This document shows positions 19,656 through 28,133 of a stretch of 64,000 bases of DNA, piece after piece. Under the pieces are notes generated by a model. The model saw only the letters and a program-made list of their open reading frames with translations. It had not been told where the DNA came from and made no database searches. How positions within the stretch are numbered: position 1 is the first letter of the stretch; each line of letters begins with the position of its first letter. The stretch is from Variovorax sp. OV329 (GTDB lineage: Bacteria > Pseudomonadota > Gammaproteobacteria > Burkholderiales > Burkholderiaceae_C): contig NZ_FOUG01000003.1 in NCBI RefSeq assembly GCF_900114785.1, forward strand, positions 372,001-436,000. The letters are read 5' to 3'. Position numbers and translations under genes: made by a program.

Positions 19656-20951
19656 ATGAAGTTTGCGCACACGACATTCGCCCCACTGGTATTCGCCATC
19701 GCCGGCTTCGCCGCGATGGCGCCGGCCCAAGCCGCCAAGGACGCACAGGTCCTGGCCGAAGCGGCGAAGCAGAAGCGGGCGCTGCTCGAGACGCTGAAGG
19801 AATACGTGTCGATCGAATCGGGCAGCCGCGACCTGGAGGGCCTGGACAAGCTTGCGAACCTGATTGCCGGCAAGCTGCGCGCCCTGGGCGGCAAGGTGGA
19901 ACTGATCGAGCCCACCGGCGACGCGGTCTACCGCATGGAAGACACGCCCGAGAAGATCGGCAAGGTGGTGCGCGCCACCTTCACCGGCACGGGCACGAAG
20001 AAGATCATGCTGATCGCGCACATGGACACGGTGTACCAGCGCGGCATGCTGGAGAAGCAGCCCTTCCGCGTGGAAGGCGACAAGGCCTGGGGCCTGGGCA
20101 TCGCAGACGACAAGCAGGGCGTGGCAGTCATCACGCACGTGGTGGCGCTGCTCAAGGCGCTGGACTTCAAGGACTACGGCACGCTGACGGTGCTGGTCAA
20201 TGCCGACGAGGAGATCAGCTCGCCGGGCTCGCGCTCCCTGATCACCAAGCTGGGCAGCGAGCAGGATGCGGTGCTGTCCTTCGAAGGCGCGTCGATCAAG
20301 GAAGACAAGCTGTCGCTGGCCACCGCCGGTATTGCCTCGGTCACGCTCAACGTAAGTGGCAAGGCCTCGCACGCGGGCTCGGCGCCGGAAGCGGGCGTGA
20401 ACGCGCTGTACGAACTCTCGCACCAGATCCTGCAGATGCGCGACCTGTCGGATCCGGCCACGGGCCTGAAGATGAACTGGACCATCGCCAAGGCCGGCAC
20501 CAACCGCAACGTGATTCCGGCGAGCGCTTCGGCCGGCGCCGACGTGCGCGTGCTGAAGGTGAGCGACTACGACCGCATCGAGAAGCAGGTGCAGGAGCGG
20601 GTGAAGAAGCAATTGGTGCCCGAGGCCAAGGTCGATATGCGCTTCGAGCGGCGCCGTCCGCCGCTGGAGGCCAACAACGCATCGCGTGCGATGGCGGCGC
20701 ATTCGCAGGGTATCTACAAGGAACTCGACCGGCCGCTGGGCGCCGACGCGGTGGCCGCAGGGGGCGGCACCGATGCGGCCTTTGCCGCCCGGCAGGCAAA
20801 GGGCGCCGTGGTCGAGCGCTACGGACTGCAGGGCTTCGGCGCGCACTCGGCGGACGCGGAGTACGTGCTGATCGACTCCATCGAGCCCCGGTTGTACCTG
20901 GCGGCCCGGCTGATCATGGACATCTCGCGCGGGCAAGTGCCCGGGATGTGA
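19656..20951 (+). CDS. M20 metallopeptidase, glutamate-carboxypeptidase (CPG2)-like
   Basis: A 431-residue secreted zinc peptidase. A signal peptide (residues 1-28, ending APAQAA) precedes the M20 catalytic domain. The first metal His-Asp pair is in IAHMDTVY, the bridging Asp in GLGIADDKQG, and the catalytic Glu in NADEEISSPGS. A dimerisation lid (GIASVTLNVSGKASHAGSAPEAG) splits the catalytic halves, and the C-terminal GFGAHSADAEYV supplies the last metal His. CPG2 relatives remove C-terminal glutamate from folates or peptides in the periplasm. An AGGAG site precedes the ATG; an ATG at 19623 is a weaker alternative. The gene lies 44 bases after polA. Confidence 0.9.
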   Translation: MKFAHTTFAPLVFAIAGFAAMAPAQAAKDAQVLAEAAKQKRALLETLKEYVSIESGSRDLEGLDKLANLIAGKLRALGGKVELIEPTGDAVYRMEDTPEKIGKVVRATFTGTGTKKIMLIAHMDTVYQRGMLEKQPFRVEGDKAWGLGIADDKQGVAVITHVVALLKALDFKDYGTLTVLVNADEEISSPGSRSLITKLGSEQDAVLSFEGASIKEDKLSLATAGIASVTLNVSGKASHAGSAPEAGVNALYELSHQILQMRDLSDPATGLKMNWTIAKAGTNRNVIPASASAGADVRVLKVSDYDRIEKQVQERVKKQLVPEAKVDMRFERRRPPLEANNASRAMAAHSQGIYKELDRPLGADAVAAGGGTDAAFAARQAKGAVVERYGLQGFGAHSADAEYVLIDSIEPRLYLAARLIMDISRGQVPGM

Positions 20952-20966
20952 GCAGTGGTTTCGGGG

Positions 20967-22193
20967 CTAGCCCCGGGCCAGCGCCTCGGCCACTCGAATC
21001 GCCGAACCAAATGCCAAGGTGAAACCCAGCGCCCCATGCCCTGTGTTGAACAACAGGTTGGACGGCGCATCCGGATGCCGGCCGATGATCGGCCGCCCGG
21101 TGGGCGTCGCCGGACGCATCCCCGTCCAGGGGTGCAGCTCCTCGAACCGGCTCGCATGCGGAAACAGCTCGCGCGTTGCCGCCTCCAGCGTCTCGATGCG
21201 CTCGGCCGGAATGCTCGCGTCATGGCCCACCAGCTCGGCCATGCCCGCCACGCGCAGGCGCGAGCCGATGCGCGCGAACACCACCTTGCGGGCGCTGTCC
21301 GTCACGCTCACATGCGGCGCTGTCGCCCGGCCCTCTTCCACGTCCACCGTGATGCTGTATCCCTTGAGCGGATACACCGGCAGGTAAGCGCCCAGCTGGC
21401 GCGCCAGGCGCTGCGAAGTGCTGCCCAGCGCCAGTACGTAGGCGTCGGCCTCGAAGGGTCCCGCGCTGGTCCGCGCCGCGACCACGCGTCCACCCGACTC
21501 CACGAAACCCTGCACTTCCACGCCCAGTTGGAAAGCCACGCCACGCTGCGCCAGGGCGGCCTCGAGCTCGGTGCACAGCTTCAGGCAATCGGCCGCGCAT
21601 TCGCCGGGCGTGTGGATCGCGCCGGCCATGCGCTCGCGGTAGTGGACCAGCGCCGGCTCGATCGCGACGCATTCGTCGGGCGTCACCAGCCGTTGCGGGC
21701 TGCTCCCCAGTTCGCGCTGCAGGTCCAGTTGGCGGCGCGCGGATTCGAGCGAGGCGGCGCTGCTGTAGAGCACCAGCTTTCCGGTGGTGGAAAAGTCGCA
21801 GGCCGGCTCTAGCTCCAGCATCATCTCTTCGAATGCCTCGCGGCTCTGCGCGGCCAGGGCCAGCAGCTGCGAGGTGGTCTCGCGAGACGTGTCGGCATCG
21901 CAGGCCTCCAGGAAGGCCAGGCCCCATCGCCACTGCAGCGGATCGAGCGCGGGCCGAAGCTTGAGCGGAGAACTGGGCGAGAGCAGCAGCTTGGGCAACT
22001 GCTTCCAGATCGACGGGTCGGCCAGGGGCTGGACGTACGAATAGCTCAGCTGCGCGCCATTGCCGCCGCTGGCCCCATGGCCAGGCGCATCGCGCTCGAT
22101 CACGCTCACCTCGTAGCCCTCGCGGTGCAGCTGCCAGGCGGTGGCCAGCCCGACGATGCCGGCGCCCAGGACGCAAACATGCTTTGGTTTCAT
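20967..22193 (-). CDS. D-amino-acid dehydrogenase-like FAD oxidoreductase
   Basis: A 408-residue flavoprotein of the DadA/DAO family. The N-terminal dinucleotide fold HVCVLGAGIVGLATAWQL binds FAD, SGGNGAQLSYSYV is the family's second motif, and the C-terminal WTGMRPATPTGRPIIG and TGHGALGFTLAFGSA close the FAD site. DadA strips the amino group from D-amino acids and passes electrons to the respiratory chain. No alanine racemase gene accompanies it. It is divergent from a GltI-like receptor gene, suggesting a shared amino-acid theme. Confidence 0.88.
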   Translation of the reverse strand: MKPKHVCVLGAGIVGLATAWQLHREGYEVSVIERDAPGHGASGGNGAQLSYSYVQPLADPSIWKQLPKLLLSPSSPLKLRPALDPLQWRWGLAFLEACDADTSRETTSQLLALAAQSREAFEEMMLELEPACDFSTTGKLVLYSSAASLESARRQLDLQRELGSSPQRLVTPDECVAIEPALVHYRERMAGAIHTPGECAADCLKLCTELEAALAQRGVAFQLGVEVQGFVESGGRVVAARTSAGPFEADAYVLALGSTSQRLARQLGAYLPVYPLKGYSITVDVEEGRATAPHVSVTDSARKVVFARIGSRLRVAGMAELVGHDASIPAERIETLEAATRELFPHASRFEELHPWTGMRPATPTGRPIIGRHPDAPSNLLFNTGHGALGFTLAFGSAIRVAEALARG

Positions 22194-22260
22194 TGAAGCC
22201 CCATTGTGTTGGCAAACGCCGGACCCGCGCCTGGAAAGGTCTGCATCGGGTCTGCCGCCA

Positions 22261-22290
22261 TTGCGCGGCTGCGAAGCTCCTTCCTACACT
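22261..22290 (+). promoter_or_regulatory. Predicted promoter of the gltI-like gene
   Basis: TTGCGC at 22261-22266, an 18-base spacer and TACACT at 22285-22290 stand about 58 bases before the ATG. A ribosome-binding site GAAAGG precedes the ATG. Confidence 0.55.
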
Positions 22291-22348
22291 GGCCCCGCTC
22301 TTGCTAAAGCCAAGGCCACGTCCATAAATAGTCAATCGAAAGGTTCGA

Positions 22349-23233
22349 ATGAAGAAGAAACTATCCGTCCTGTTCGCGACCCTGACCCTCGCCGCCACCG
22401 GCGCGCACGCCGCCGACACGCTGGCCAAGATCGCCCAGAGCGGCAAGATCACCCTGTCCTACCGCGAGTCCTCGGTGCCCTTCAGCTACCTGAACGGGCC
22501 GAGCCAGCCGATCGGCTTCTCGGTCGAGCTGTCCAACGCGGTGGTCGATGCGGTCAAGAAGAAGCTGAACAAGCCCAACCTGGAAGTGGCCTGGATGCCG
22601 GTGACCTCGCAGAACCGGATCCCGCTGATCAGCAACGGCACCGTCGACCTGGAGTGCGGCTCCACCACCAACAACAGCGCGCGCGGCAAGGAAGTGAGCT
22701 TTGCCATCAACCACTTCTACACCGGCACGCGCCTGCTGGTGAAGAAGAGCAGCAAGATCAAGGACTACGCCGACCTGGCCAAGAAGACGGTGGCTTCCAC
22801 CACCGGCACCACCAATGCGCAGGTCATGCGCAAGTACAACAACGACAAGGGCCTGGACATGGACATCGTGCTGGCCAAGGACCATGCCGATGCCTTCCTG
22901 CTGGTGGAGTCGGACCGCGCCGTGGCCTTCGCCATGGACGACATCCTGCTGTTCGGCCTGATGAGCAACGCCAAGACGCCCTCCGATTTCGAAGTGGTGG
23001 GCGAGTCGCTGCAGGTGGAACCCTACGCCTGCATGCTGGCCAAGGACGACACCGCCTTCAAGAAGGTGGTGGACGACACCATCATCGGCCTGATGAAGAG
23101 CGGCGAGTTCGAGAAGATGTACAACAAGTGGTTCCTGTCGCCCATCGCGCCCAAGAACACGCCGCTGGGCCTGCCCATGAGCCAGCAGCTGCGCGACAAC
23201 ATCAAGGCGCCCAGCGACAAGCCAGCCACTTGA
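22349..23233 (+). CDS. Glutamate/aspartate-type ABC transporter substrate-binding protein
   Basis: A 294-residue periplasmic amino-acid receptor resembling GltI. The signal peptide ends THAHA-like at about residue 21 (TGAHAADTL). The SBP_bac_3 fold shows LSYRESSVPFSYL, VDLECGSTTNNSARG and VASTTGTTNAQVM, the last two contacting ligand carboxylates in GltI. No gltJKL permease/ATPase genes follow; the gene ends at a strong terminator. It is therefore an orphan receptor that presumably docks on a transporter encoded elsewhere. Confidence 0.92.
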   Translation: MKKKLSVLFATLTLAATGAHAADTLAKIAQSGKITLSYRESSVPFSYLNGPSQPIGFSVELSNAVVDAVKKKLNKPNLEVAWMPVTSQNRIPLISNGTVDLECGSTTNNSARGKEVSFAINHFYTGTRLLVKKSSKIKDYADLAKKTVASTTGTTNAQVMRKYNNDKGLDMDIVLAKDHADAFLLVESDRAVAFAMDDILLFGLMSNAKTPSDFEVVGESLQVEPYACMLAKDDTAFKKVVDDTIIGLMKSGEFEKMYNKWFLSPIAPKNTPLGLPMSQQLRDNIKAPSDKPAT

Positions 23234-23258
23234 CAGCGTTGCTAAGATGACCGGAAGT

Positions 23259-23278
23259 GCTGCCACCCCAGTGGCAGC
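23259..23278. repeat. Perfect 8-base stem-loop after the gltI-like gene
   Basis: GCTGCCAC-CCCA-GTGGCAGC. It stands 25 bases after the stop codon and upstream of the true terminator, and may protect the mRNA 3' end. Confidence 0.6.
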
Positions 23279-23301
23279 GCAGGTCACCTTTCCTGGGATG
23301 A

Positions 23302-23331
23302 AAAGCCGGCCCGCGCCGGCTTTCCCTTTTT
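23302..23331 (+). terminator. Intrinsic terminator between the receptor and ZIP genes
   Basis: AAAGCCGGC-CCGC-GCCGGCTTT followed by CCC and TTTTT. It ends only ten bases before the ZIP gene's ATG, so that gene either depends on read-through or starts from a promoter embedded here. Confidence 0.8.
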
Positions 23332-23341
23332 CTGCATCGTC

Positions 23342-24238
23342 ATGACTCTTCTTGCCATCCTTGTGGCGACCCTGGTCGCGGGTATCGGCAGCGTGTGGAT
23401 CGCCGCCTTGCTGATGCGCCTGCGCCGCAGCGGCAGCAGCGCGGCCGATGCCGCCAGCGGCGCGCAGTCGCTCCTGAGCCTGGCCGCCGGTGCCTTGCTG
23501 GCCACTGCCTTCATGCACCTGCTGCCCGAGGCCTTCGAGAGCGGCCTGGCGCCTGGTGCGCTCTTCGCCACGCTGCTGGGCGGCCTGGTGCTGTTCTTCC
23601 TGCTGGACAAGGCGGAGCTGTGGCACCACGGGCATGAGCACCATCACGGCGGGCATGCGCATGGCCACGAGGACCATGCCCACGATCATCAGCATGACCA
23701 CCACCACCAGCATCATCACCACGCGCCGCGCTCCGGCGGTGGCTGGGCGGTGCTGACGGGCGACAGCGTGCACTGCTTCGGCGACGGCGTCCTGATCGCC
23801 TCGGCCTTCATGGCCGACCTGCGGCTGGGTGCGGTGGCGGCGCTGGCGGTGCTGGCGCACGAGGTGCCGCACCACATCGGCGACCTGGTCGTGCTGCGCC
23901 GCAGCTCGTCCGACGCGCGTGCCGCGCTGATCAAGGTCTCGCTGGCCGGCACCATGACGGCGCTGGGCGGGTTGGCCGGCTGGTGGCTGGTCGACCAGCT
24001 GCAGGCCTTCCTGCCGTACTTTCTGGTGCTGGCCAGCAGCAGCTTCATCTACGTGGCGCTGGCCGACCTGATCCCGCAGCTGCAAAAACGCCTGAGCGCG
24101 CGCCAGACGGGCGCCCAGGTCGCCTGGCTGCTGGCCGGCATCGCGATGGTGACGCTGGTGAGCCTGGCGGTGCACGGCGGGCATGACCATGACCACCGCG
24201 ACCACGGGCAACACGACGAGGCGGATCACCGTCACTGA
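23342..24238 (+). CDS. ZIP-family divalent metal transporter
   Basis: A 298-residue inner-membrane carrier of the ZIP (Zrt/Irt-like) family with about eight membrane spans. The canonical metal site is in the fourth and fifth spans: HCFGDGVLIASAF and LAVLAHEVPHHIGD. A cytoplasmic-type loop (about residues 95-130) and the C-terminal tail are extremely rich in His, as is common in zinc carriers. A start at ATG 23342 has almost no ribosome-binding site and lies right after a terminator hairpin, an unusual arrangement. Zinc is the likely substrate; iron or manganese cannot be excluded. Confidence 0.92.
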   Translation: MTLLAILVATLVAGIGSVWIAALLMRLRRSGSSAADAASGAQSLLSLAAGALLATAFMHLLPEAFESGLAPGALFATLLGGLVLFFLLDKAELWHHGHEHHHGGHAHGHEDHAHDHQHDHHHQHHHHAPRSGGGWAVLTGDSVHCFGDGVLIASAFMADLRLGAVAALAVLAHEVPHHIGDLVVLRRSSSDARAALIKVSLAGTMTALGGLAGWWLVDQLQAFLPYFLVLASSSFIYVALADLIPQLQKRLSARQTGAQVAWLLAGIAMVTLVSLAVHGGHDHDHRDHGQHDEADHRH

Positions 24239-24289
24239 ATCGCCACGGCCCGGCGGCAAACTTTCTGACACGCACTGGCCCTAGAAAAA

Positions 24290-24305
24290 GCGCGCGAACG
24301 CGCGC
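24290..24305. repeat. GC hairpin upstream of the acidic protein gene
   Basis: GCGCGCG-AA-CGCGCGC, a 7-base stem with a two-base centre, preceded by a run of five A. On the minus strand it would resemble a terminator (stem then U-run) and may insulate the ZIP gene from minus-strand transcripts. Confidence 0.45.
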
Positions 24306-24345
24306 AACATCGGGTTTTGCCTTGCCCGCCTAGGAAGTCCCGACC

Positions 24346-24591
24346 ATGAAGCGCCAAGAAGCCAAAGTTCAGCCCGCCAAAACCGCCGCCACCGAAGCCA
24401 AGGGCCGCAAGCCCCTGCCGGGCGACGGCGAGGTCTTCGATCCGCCCGAAACCGAAGTCGACGACGAAACCGATGCCTTCGACGAACTCGAAGAGGAAAC
24501 CGGGCTCGACCTCAGCGACGCCAGCGAGCTGGATGCCGACAACGTGACCGCGGACGAGGAATTCGACCGGGTGATGCAGGCCCCGGACTGA
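24346..24591 (+). CDS. Small acidic protein of unknown function
   Basis: An 81-residue protein. It has a basic head (about residues 1-24, Lys/Ala rich) and a strongly acidic tail with repeated Asp/Glu clusters (ETEVDDETDAFDELEEE). There is no membrane segment or recognisable domain. It is probably largely disordered and could bind a basic partner or metal. A TAGGAAG ribosome-binding site precedes the ATG. It is convergent with the sulfurtransferase gene, 27 bases away. Confidence 0.65.
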   Translation: MKRQEAKVQPAKTAATEAKGRKPLPGDGEVFDPPETEVDDETDAFDELEEETGLDLSDASELDADNVTADEEFDRVMQAPD

Positions 24592-24618
24592 GCATTCGGT
24601 TCAGGCCCGTGCCCTGGA

Positions 24619-25530
24619 TCAGGGCTGCGCGCCCTGGCGCGTCGGCAAGCCCGGCGTGTTGCTCCACTCGCTCCAGCTGCCCGCGTACAGCGCGGTCCCG
24701 CCCAGGCCGGCGATCTGCATGGCCAGCAGGTTGGGCACGGCGCTCACGCCGCTGCCGCACTGGTGCACCACCGTCGCAGGATCGCGTCCGCCTAGCAGGG
24801 CTTCGAACTCGGCGCGCAGTTGCGCGGCTGGCTTGAAGCGCCCGTCGGGCCCGAGGTTCTCCGCAAAGGGCCGGTTGAGCGCGCCGGGAATGTGCCCGGC
24901 GATCGGGTCCAGCGGCTCCACCTCGCCGCGGTAGCGCGGCGCGGCCCGTGCGTCGATCAGCGTCTGGGCCGGGTCCTCGAGCCGGTCGGCCACGGCGCGC
25001 GTGCCCACCAGGGCCACCAGCGGCGTCCCAGTCACGAAGTTGGAGCGGAAATGTGCAGGCTCTTCCGCGCTGCCAACCTCGCCGCCGGCGGCCTGCCAGG
25101 CGTGCAGCCCGCCGTCGAGCACCGCCACCGCATCATGGCCCATCCACTTGAGCATCCACCACAGGCGCCCGCAGTAGTTGGCGCCGTTGCGGTCGTACAC
25201 CACGGCCTGCATCTCGTTGGAAAAGCCCACGCTGGACAGCCACGCGGCGAATGTCTCGCGGCTGGGCAAGGGGTGGCGCCCGCCGGACGCGGGCGCGCCG
25301 GCTTCCTTCTGCGCGATCACCACGCCGCCCTTGCCGGGCATGCCGTGCTTGGCGCTCAGTGCGGTGTCCAGGTTGGCGTAGACCGCACCGGGGATGTGGG
25401 CCTCCCGGTAAAGACGTTCGCCCGCGTCGGGCTGCATGAGGTCGAAGCTGCAGTCGAAGACCATGAGCGGCGCCTTGGCGTCGCGCAGGGCCATCAGCTC
25501 GTTGACGGAGATCAGGGTGGTGTAGGCCAT
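24619..25530 (-). CDS. Thiosulfate/3-mercaptopyruvate sulfurtransferase
   Basis: A 303-residue tandem rhodanese. The inactive N-terminal domain (residues 1-150) starts LISVNELMAL; the active C-terminal domain carries VVHQCGSGVSA with the catalytic Cys near residue 257. The CGSGV loop is typical of mercaptopyruvate sulfurtransferase (SseA) rather than thiosulfate-specific rhodanese (CRKGVT). I chose the ATG at 25530; the longer open frame overlaps the EamA gene in another phase. It follows the EamA gene on the same strand by 32 bases. Confidence 0.9.
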   Translation of the reverse strand: MAYTTLISVNELMALRDAKAPLMVFDCSFDLMQPDAGERLYREAHIPGAVYANLDTALSAKHGMPGKGGVVIAQKEAGAPASGGRHPLPSRETFAAWLSSVGFSNEMQAVVYDRNGANYCGRLWWMLKWMGHDAVAVLDGGLHAWQAAGGEVGSAEEPAHFRSNFVTGTPLVALVGTRAVADRLEDPAQTLIDARAAPRYRGEVEPLDPIAGHIPGALNRPFAENLGPDGRFKPAAQLRAEFEALLGGRDPATVVHQCGSGVSAVPNLLAMQIAGLGGTALYAGSWSEWSNTPGLPTRQGAQP

Positions 25531-25562
25531 GGCAGGACTTGCTCCTGATGAACGAAGGGGTT

Positions 25563-26486
25563 TCAGTGTTCCTCGGCGGGGGCCTTGGGCACGGCACGCT
25601 GGCGCAGCACCGTGGCCGCGATGCCGCTGGCCACGATCAGCCCCATGCCGCTCCAGCCCATCGCGTCGATGTGGTCGTTGAAGATGATGAGACTGTAGAT
25701 CGCCGCGAACACGATGCCGGAATATTGCAGGTTTGCGACCACCAGCGTGGCCGCCTGGGTCTTGGCGGTGGCGTAGGCGCGCGTCATGCACAGCTGCCCC
25801 AGGGCGGCCAGCACGCCCACCGGCAGCAGCCACAGCGCATGGCCCCAGTCCCAGGCGGAGACGCCGGTGAGCAGCGTGGCGATGCCACCGGCCACCAGGG
25901 AGCCCAGGGCGAAATAGAAGACCGTGCGGGTCTCGGGCTCGCCGATGCGCGACAGCGCGATGACCTGCATGTAGGCAAATGCGGCCGTCAGGCCCGACAG
26001 CAGCCCCATCAGGCCGGCGAAGCCCTCGTTGGCGCCCATCGTGGGACGCAGCATCAGCACCACGCCGCCGAAGCCGACGAGCACGGTGAGCACCAGCGGG
26101 GCCTGCAGCGGCGGGCGCTGGGCCCGGCCGTCGCGCCCCGGAATGGGCACCCAGGCAAGCAGCGCGCCGCCCACCAGGAAGGCGGCGATCCACACGCTGC
26201 TCATGTAGTTGAGGGTCATGGCCGTGGCCAGCGGCATGTTGGCGATCGCGTAGAACCAAGCGGCCAGCGAGAACACGCCGATCAGGCTGCGCCAGGCGTG
26301 CATGCCCGGGTAGCGCGTGGCCAGCGACACGCCTTGCCGGCGCGCCAGCAGCCACAGGAAGACGACGCCGATGGCGCCGCGCCAGAACACCAGTTCGGCG
26401 CTGGTGAACCAGCTGGACGCGAGCTTGACGCACACCCCCATCGAAGCGAAGAAGAGGGCGGCCAAGACCATCCAGAGGGCTTGCAT
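25563..26486 (-). CDS. EamA/DMT-superfamily transporter
   Basis: A 307-residue membrane protein with ten predicted helices forming two EamA repeats (about residues 5-135 and 165-295). It starts MQALWMVLAALFFASMGVCVKL, the usual first helix. Family members export amino acids, nucleosides or other metabolites. The ATG at 26486 is favoured, because the extra 14 residues from an upstream ATG (26528) would precede the first helix without homology. Substrate unknown. Confidence 0.88.
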   Translation of the reverse strand: MQALWMVLAALFFASMGVCVKLASSWFTSAELVFWRGAIGVVFLWLLARRQGVSLATRYPGMHAWRSLIGVFSLAAWFYAIANMPLATAMTLNYMSSVWIAAFLVGGALLAWVPIPGRDGRAQRPPLQAPLVLTVLVGFGGVVLMLRPTMGANEGFAGLMGLLSGLTAAFAYMQVIALSRIGEPETRTVFYFALGSLVAGGIATLLTGVSAWDWGHALWLLPVGVLAALGQLCMTRAYATAKTQAATLVVANLQYSGIVFAAIYSLIIFNDHIDAMGWSGMGLIVASGIAATVLRQRAVPKAPAEEH

Positions 26487-26561
26487 GTGCTGCTGCGTCC
26501 TAGAAATGAGCTCCGGCGCCGCAAGCATGGCGCCGGAGGATGGAAGAAGAAAGAAAGCGGA

Positions 26562-27704
26562 TCAGGCAGCGCCGGAATCGTTCGCGGCCGTCTGGGCGCG
26601 GTACCACTCGTGGAAGTGCTGCATGCCGTCTTCCATGGGGCTCTGGTAGGGGCCGGACTCGTCGTCGCCGCGCAGCATGAGCGCGCGGCGGCCGGCGTCC
26701 ATGCGCACCGCGATCTCGTCGTCTTCCACGCAGGTTTCCATGTAGGCGGCACGCTGCGCCTCGACGAACTCGCGCTCGAAGGCGACGATCTCCTCGGGGT
26801 AGAAGAACTCCACCATGTTCAGCGTCTTCTGCGGCCCGATGGGGTGCAGCGTGGAGACGGTGAGCACGTGCGGATACCACTCGATCATGATGTGCGGGTA
26901 GTAGGTGAGCCAGATCGCGCCGAACTTGGGCGGCTTGCCCTCGCGGTACTTGAGCAGCTCCTCCTGCCAGCGCTGGTACACCGGGCTCCCGGCGCGGCCC
27001 AGGCGGTTGGCCACGCCCACCGTCTGCACCGAGTAGTTCTTCTTGAACTCCCAGCGCAGGTCGTCGCAGGTGACGAAGCTGCCCAGGCCCGGGTGGAAGG
27101 GGCCCACGTGGTAGTCCTCGAGGTAGACCTCGATGAAGGTCTTCCAGTTGTAGTTGCACTCGTGCAGCTCGACGTGGTCGAGGGTGTAGCCGCCGAAGTC
27201 GAGTTCGGCACGCGGCCCCAGGCCCGCCAGGTCGGCCGCCACGTCGCGACCGTTGGCCTCGAACAGCAGGCCGTTCCATTCGGTCAGCGGGTAGTTGTGC
27301 AGGTTCAGGCAGGGGTCCTGCGAGAAATGCGGCGCGCCGATCAGCGTGCCGGTGGTGCGGGGGTCGGCCGCGGCGTAGGTCCAGCGGTGCAGCGGGCAGA
27401 TGATGTTGCCGCCGCTCTGGGCGTCCAGGCTGCCGCGGCCCTGCAGGATCACGGCCTGGCGGTGCCGGCAGACGTTGGAGACCAGCTCCACGCCCTTGGG
27501 CGTGTGCAGCAGCGCCCGGCCCTCGTGTTCCTGGGGCAGGGTATGGAAGTTGCCCGGTTCGGGCACGGCCAGGCGATGACCGACGTACCGGGGGCCCCTG
27601 GCGAACAAGGTCTGCATCTCGCGGGCGAAGAGCGCCTCGTCGAAGTACGCGGACACATGGAGTTGGCTGGAGGCCTGCTGCAGTTGAAGACTTAAATCAG
27701 ACAT
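26562..27704 (-). CDS. Rieske non-heme iron oxygenase, ring-hydroxylating alpha subunit
   Basis: A 380-residue oxygenase. The Rieske [2Fe-2S] centre is bound by CRHR near residue 87 and CPLHRWTY about 20 residues later. The mononuclear iron region shows NWKTFIEVYLEDYHVGPFHP, with the bridging acid and two His ligands. Its length fits an alpha subunit. No beta subunit, ferredoxin or reductase gene is near, so it must use partners from elsewhere. It is divergent from xseB. The substrate cannot be read from the sequence; carnitine-, betaine- or aromatic-type substrates are all possible. Confidence 0.88.
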   Translation of the reverse strand: MSDLSLQLQQASSQLHVSAYFDEALFAREMQTLFARGPRYVGHRLAVPEPGNFHTLPQEHEGRALLHTPKGVELVSNVCRHRQAVILQGRGSLDAQSGGNIICPLHRWTYAAADPRTTGTLIGAPHFSQDPCLNLHNYPLTEWNGLLFEANGRDVAADLAGLGPRAELDFGGYTLDHVELHECNYNWKTFIEVYLEDYHVGPFHPGLGSFVTCDDLRWEFKKNYSVQTVGVANRLGRAGSPVYQRWQEELLKYREGKPPKFGAIWLTYYPHIMIEWYPHVLTVSTLHPIGPQKTLNMVEFFYPEEIVAFEREFVEAQRAAYMETCVEDDEIAVRMDAGRRALMLRGDDESGPYQSPMEDGMQHFHEWYRAQTAANDSGAA

Positions 27705-27884
27705 GGGCGACCTGACCAAGCTCCCCACAGGGAGACGACGCTAAGAAAAGCTGGGCAGTGAGCAAGCCCGGCCGCGTGGCGCACGCACGCGAAAGGCACG
27801 TTGCACGAAAAAAGAGGGGCAATTGTACCCGGCACCCGGCAGGGCGGCCGAGCCCTAAAATCCCCTGTTTGACCGCGAGAGAGC

Positions 27885-28133
27885 ATGCCCAAGGCATCCC
27901 CATCCATTTCCCCCGAAACGAGCGAGCTGCCGGCCACCTACGAGGCCGGCCTGGCCGAACTCGAGCAACTGGTCTCGGCCCTCGAATCGGGCCAGCTTCC
28001 GCTCGACCAGCTGCTGGCCAGCTATCAGCGCGGGGCCGCCTTGCTGGGCTTCTGCCGCGACAAGCTGCAGGCCGTGGAGGACCAGATCAAGGTGCTGGAC
28101 GCGGGCAGCCTCAAGACCTGGGCACCCGAGTGA
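27885..28133 (+). CDS. xseB: Exodeoxyribonuclease VII small subunit
   Basis: An 82-residue helical protein that partners XseA to degrade single-stranded DNA. The family signature [36 protein letters not shown] region occupies residues 20-50 (for example [19 protein letters not shown]). It is the first gene of an xseB-ispA-dxs operon. A -10-like TAAAAT lies at 27856-27861 and GAGAGAG precedes the ATG. xseA is not in the window. Confidence 0.93.
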   Translation: MPKASPSISPETSELPATYEAGLAELEQLVSALESGQLPLDQLLASYQRGAALLGFCRDKLQAVEDQIKVLDAGSLKTWAPE

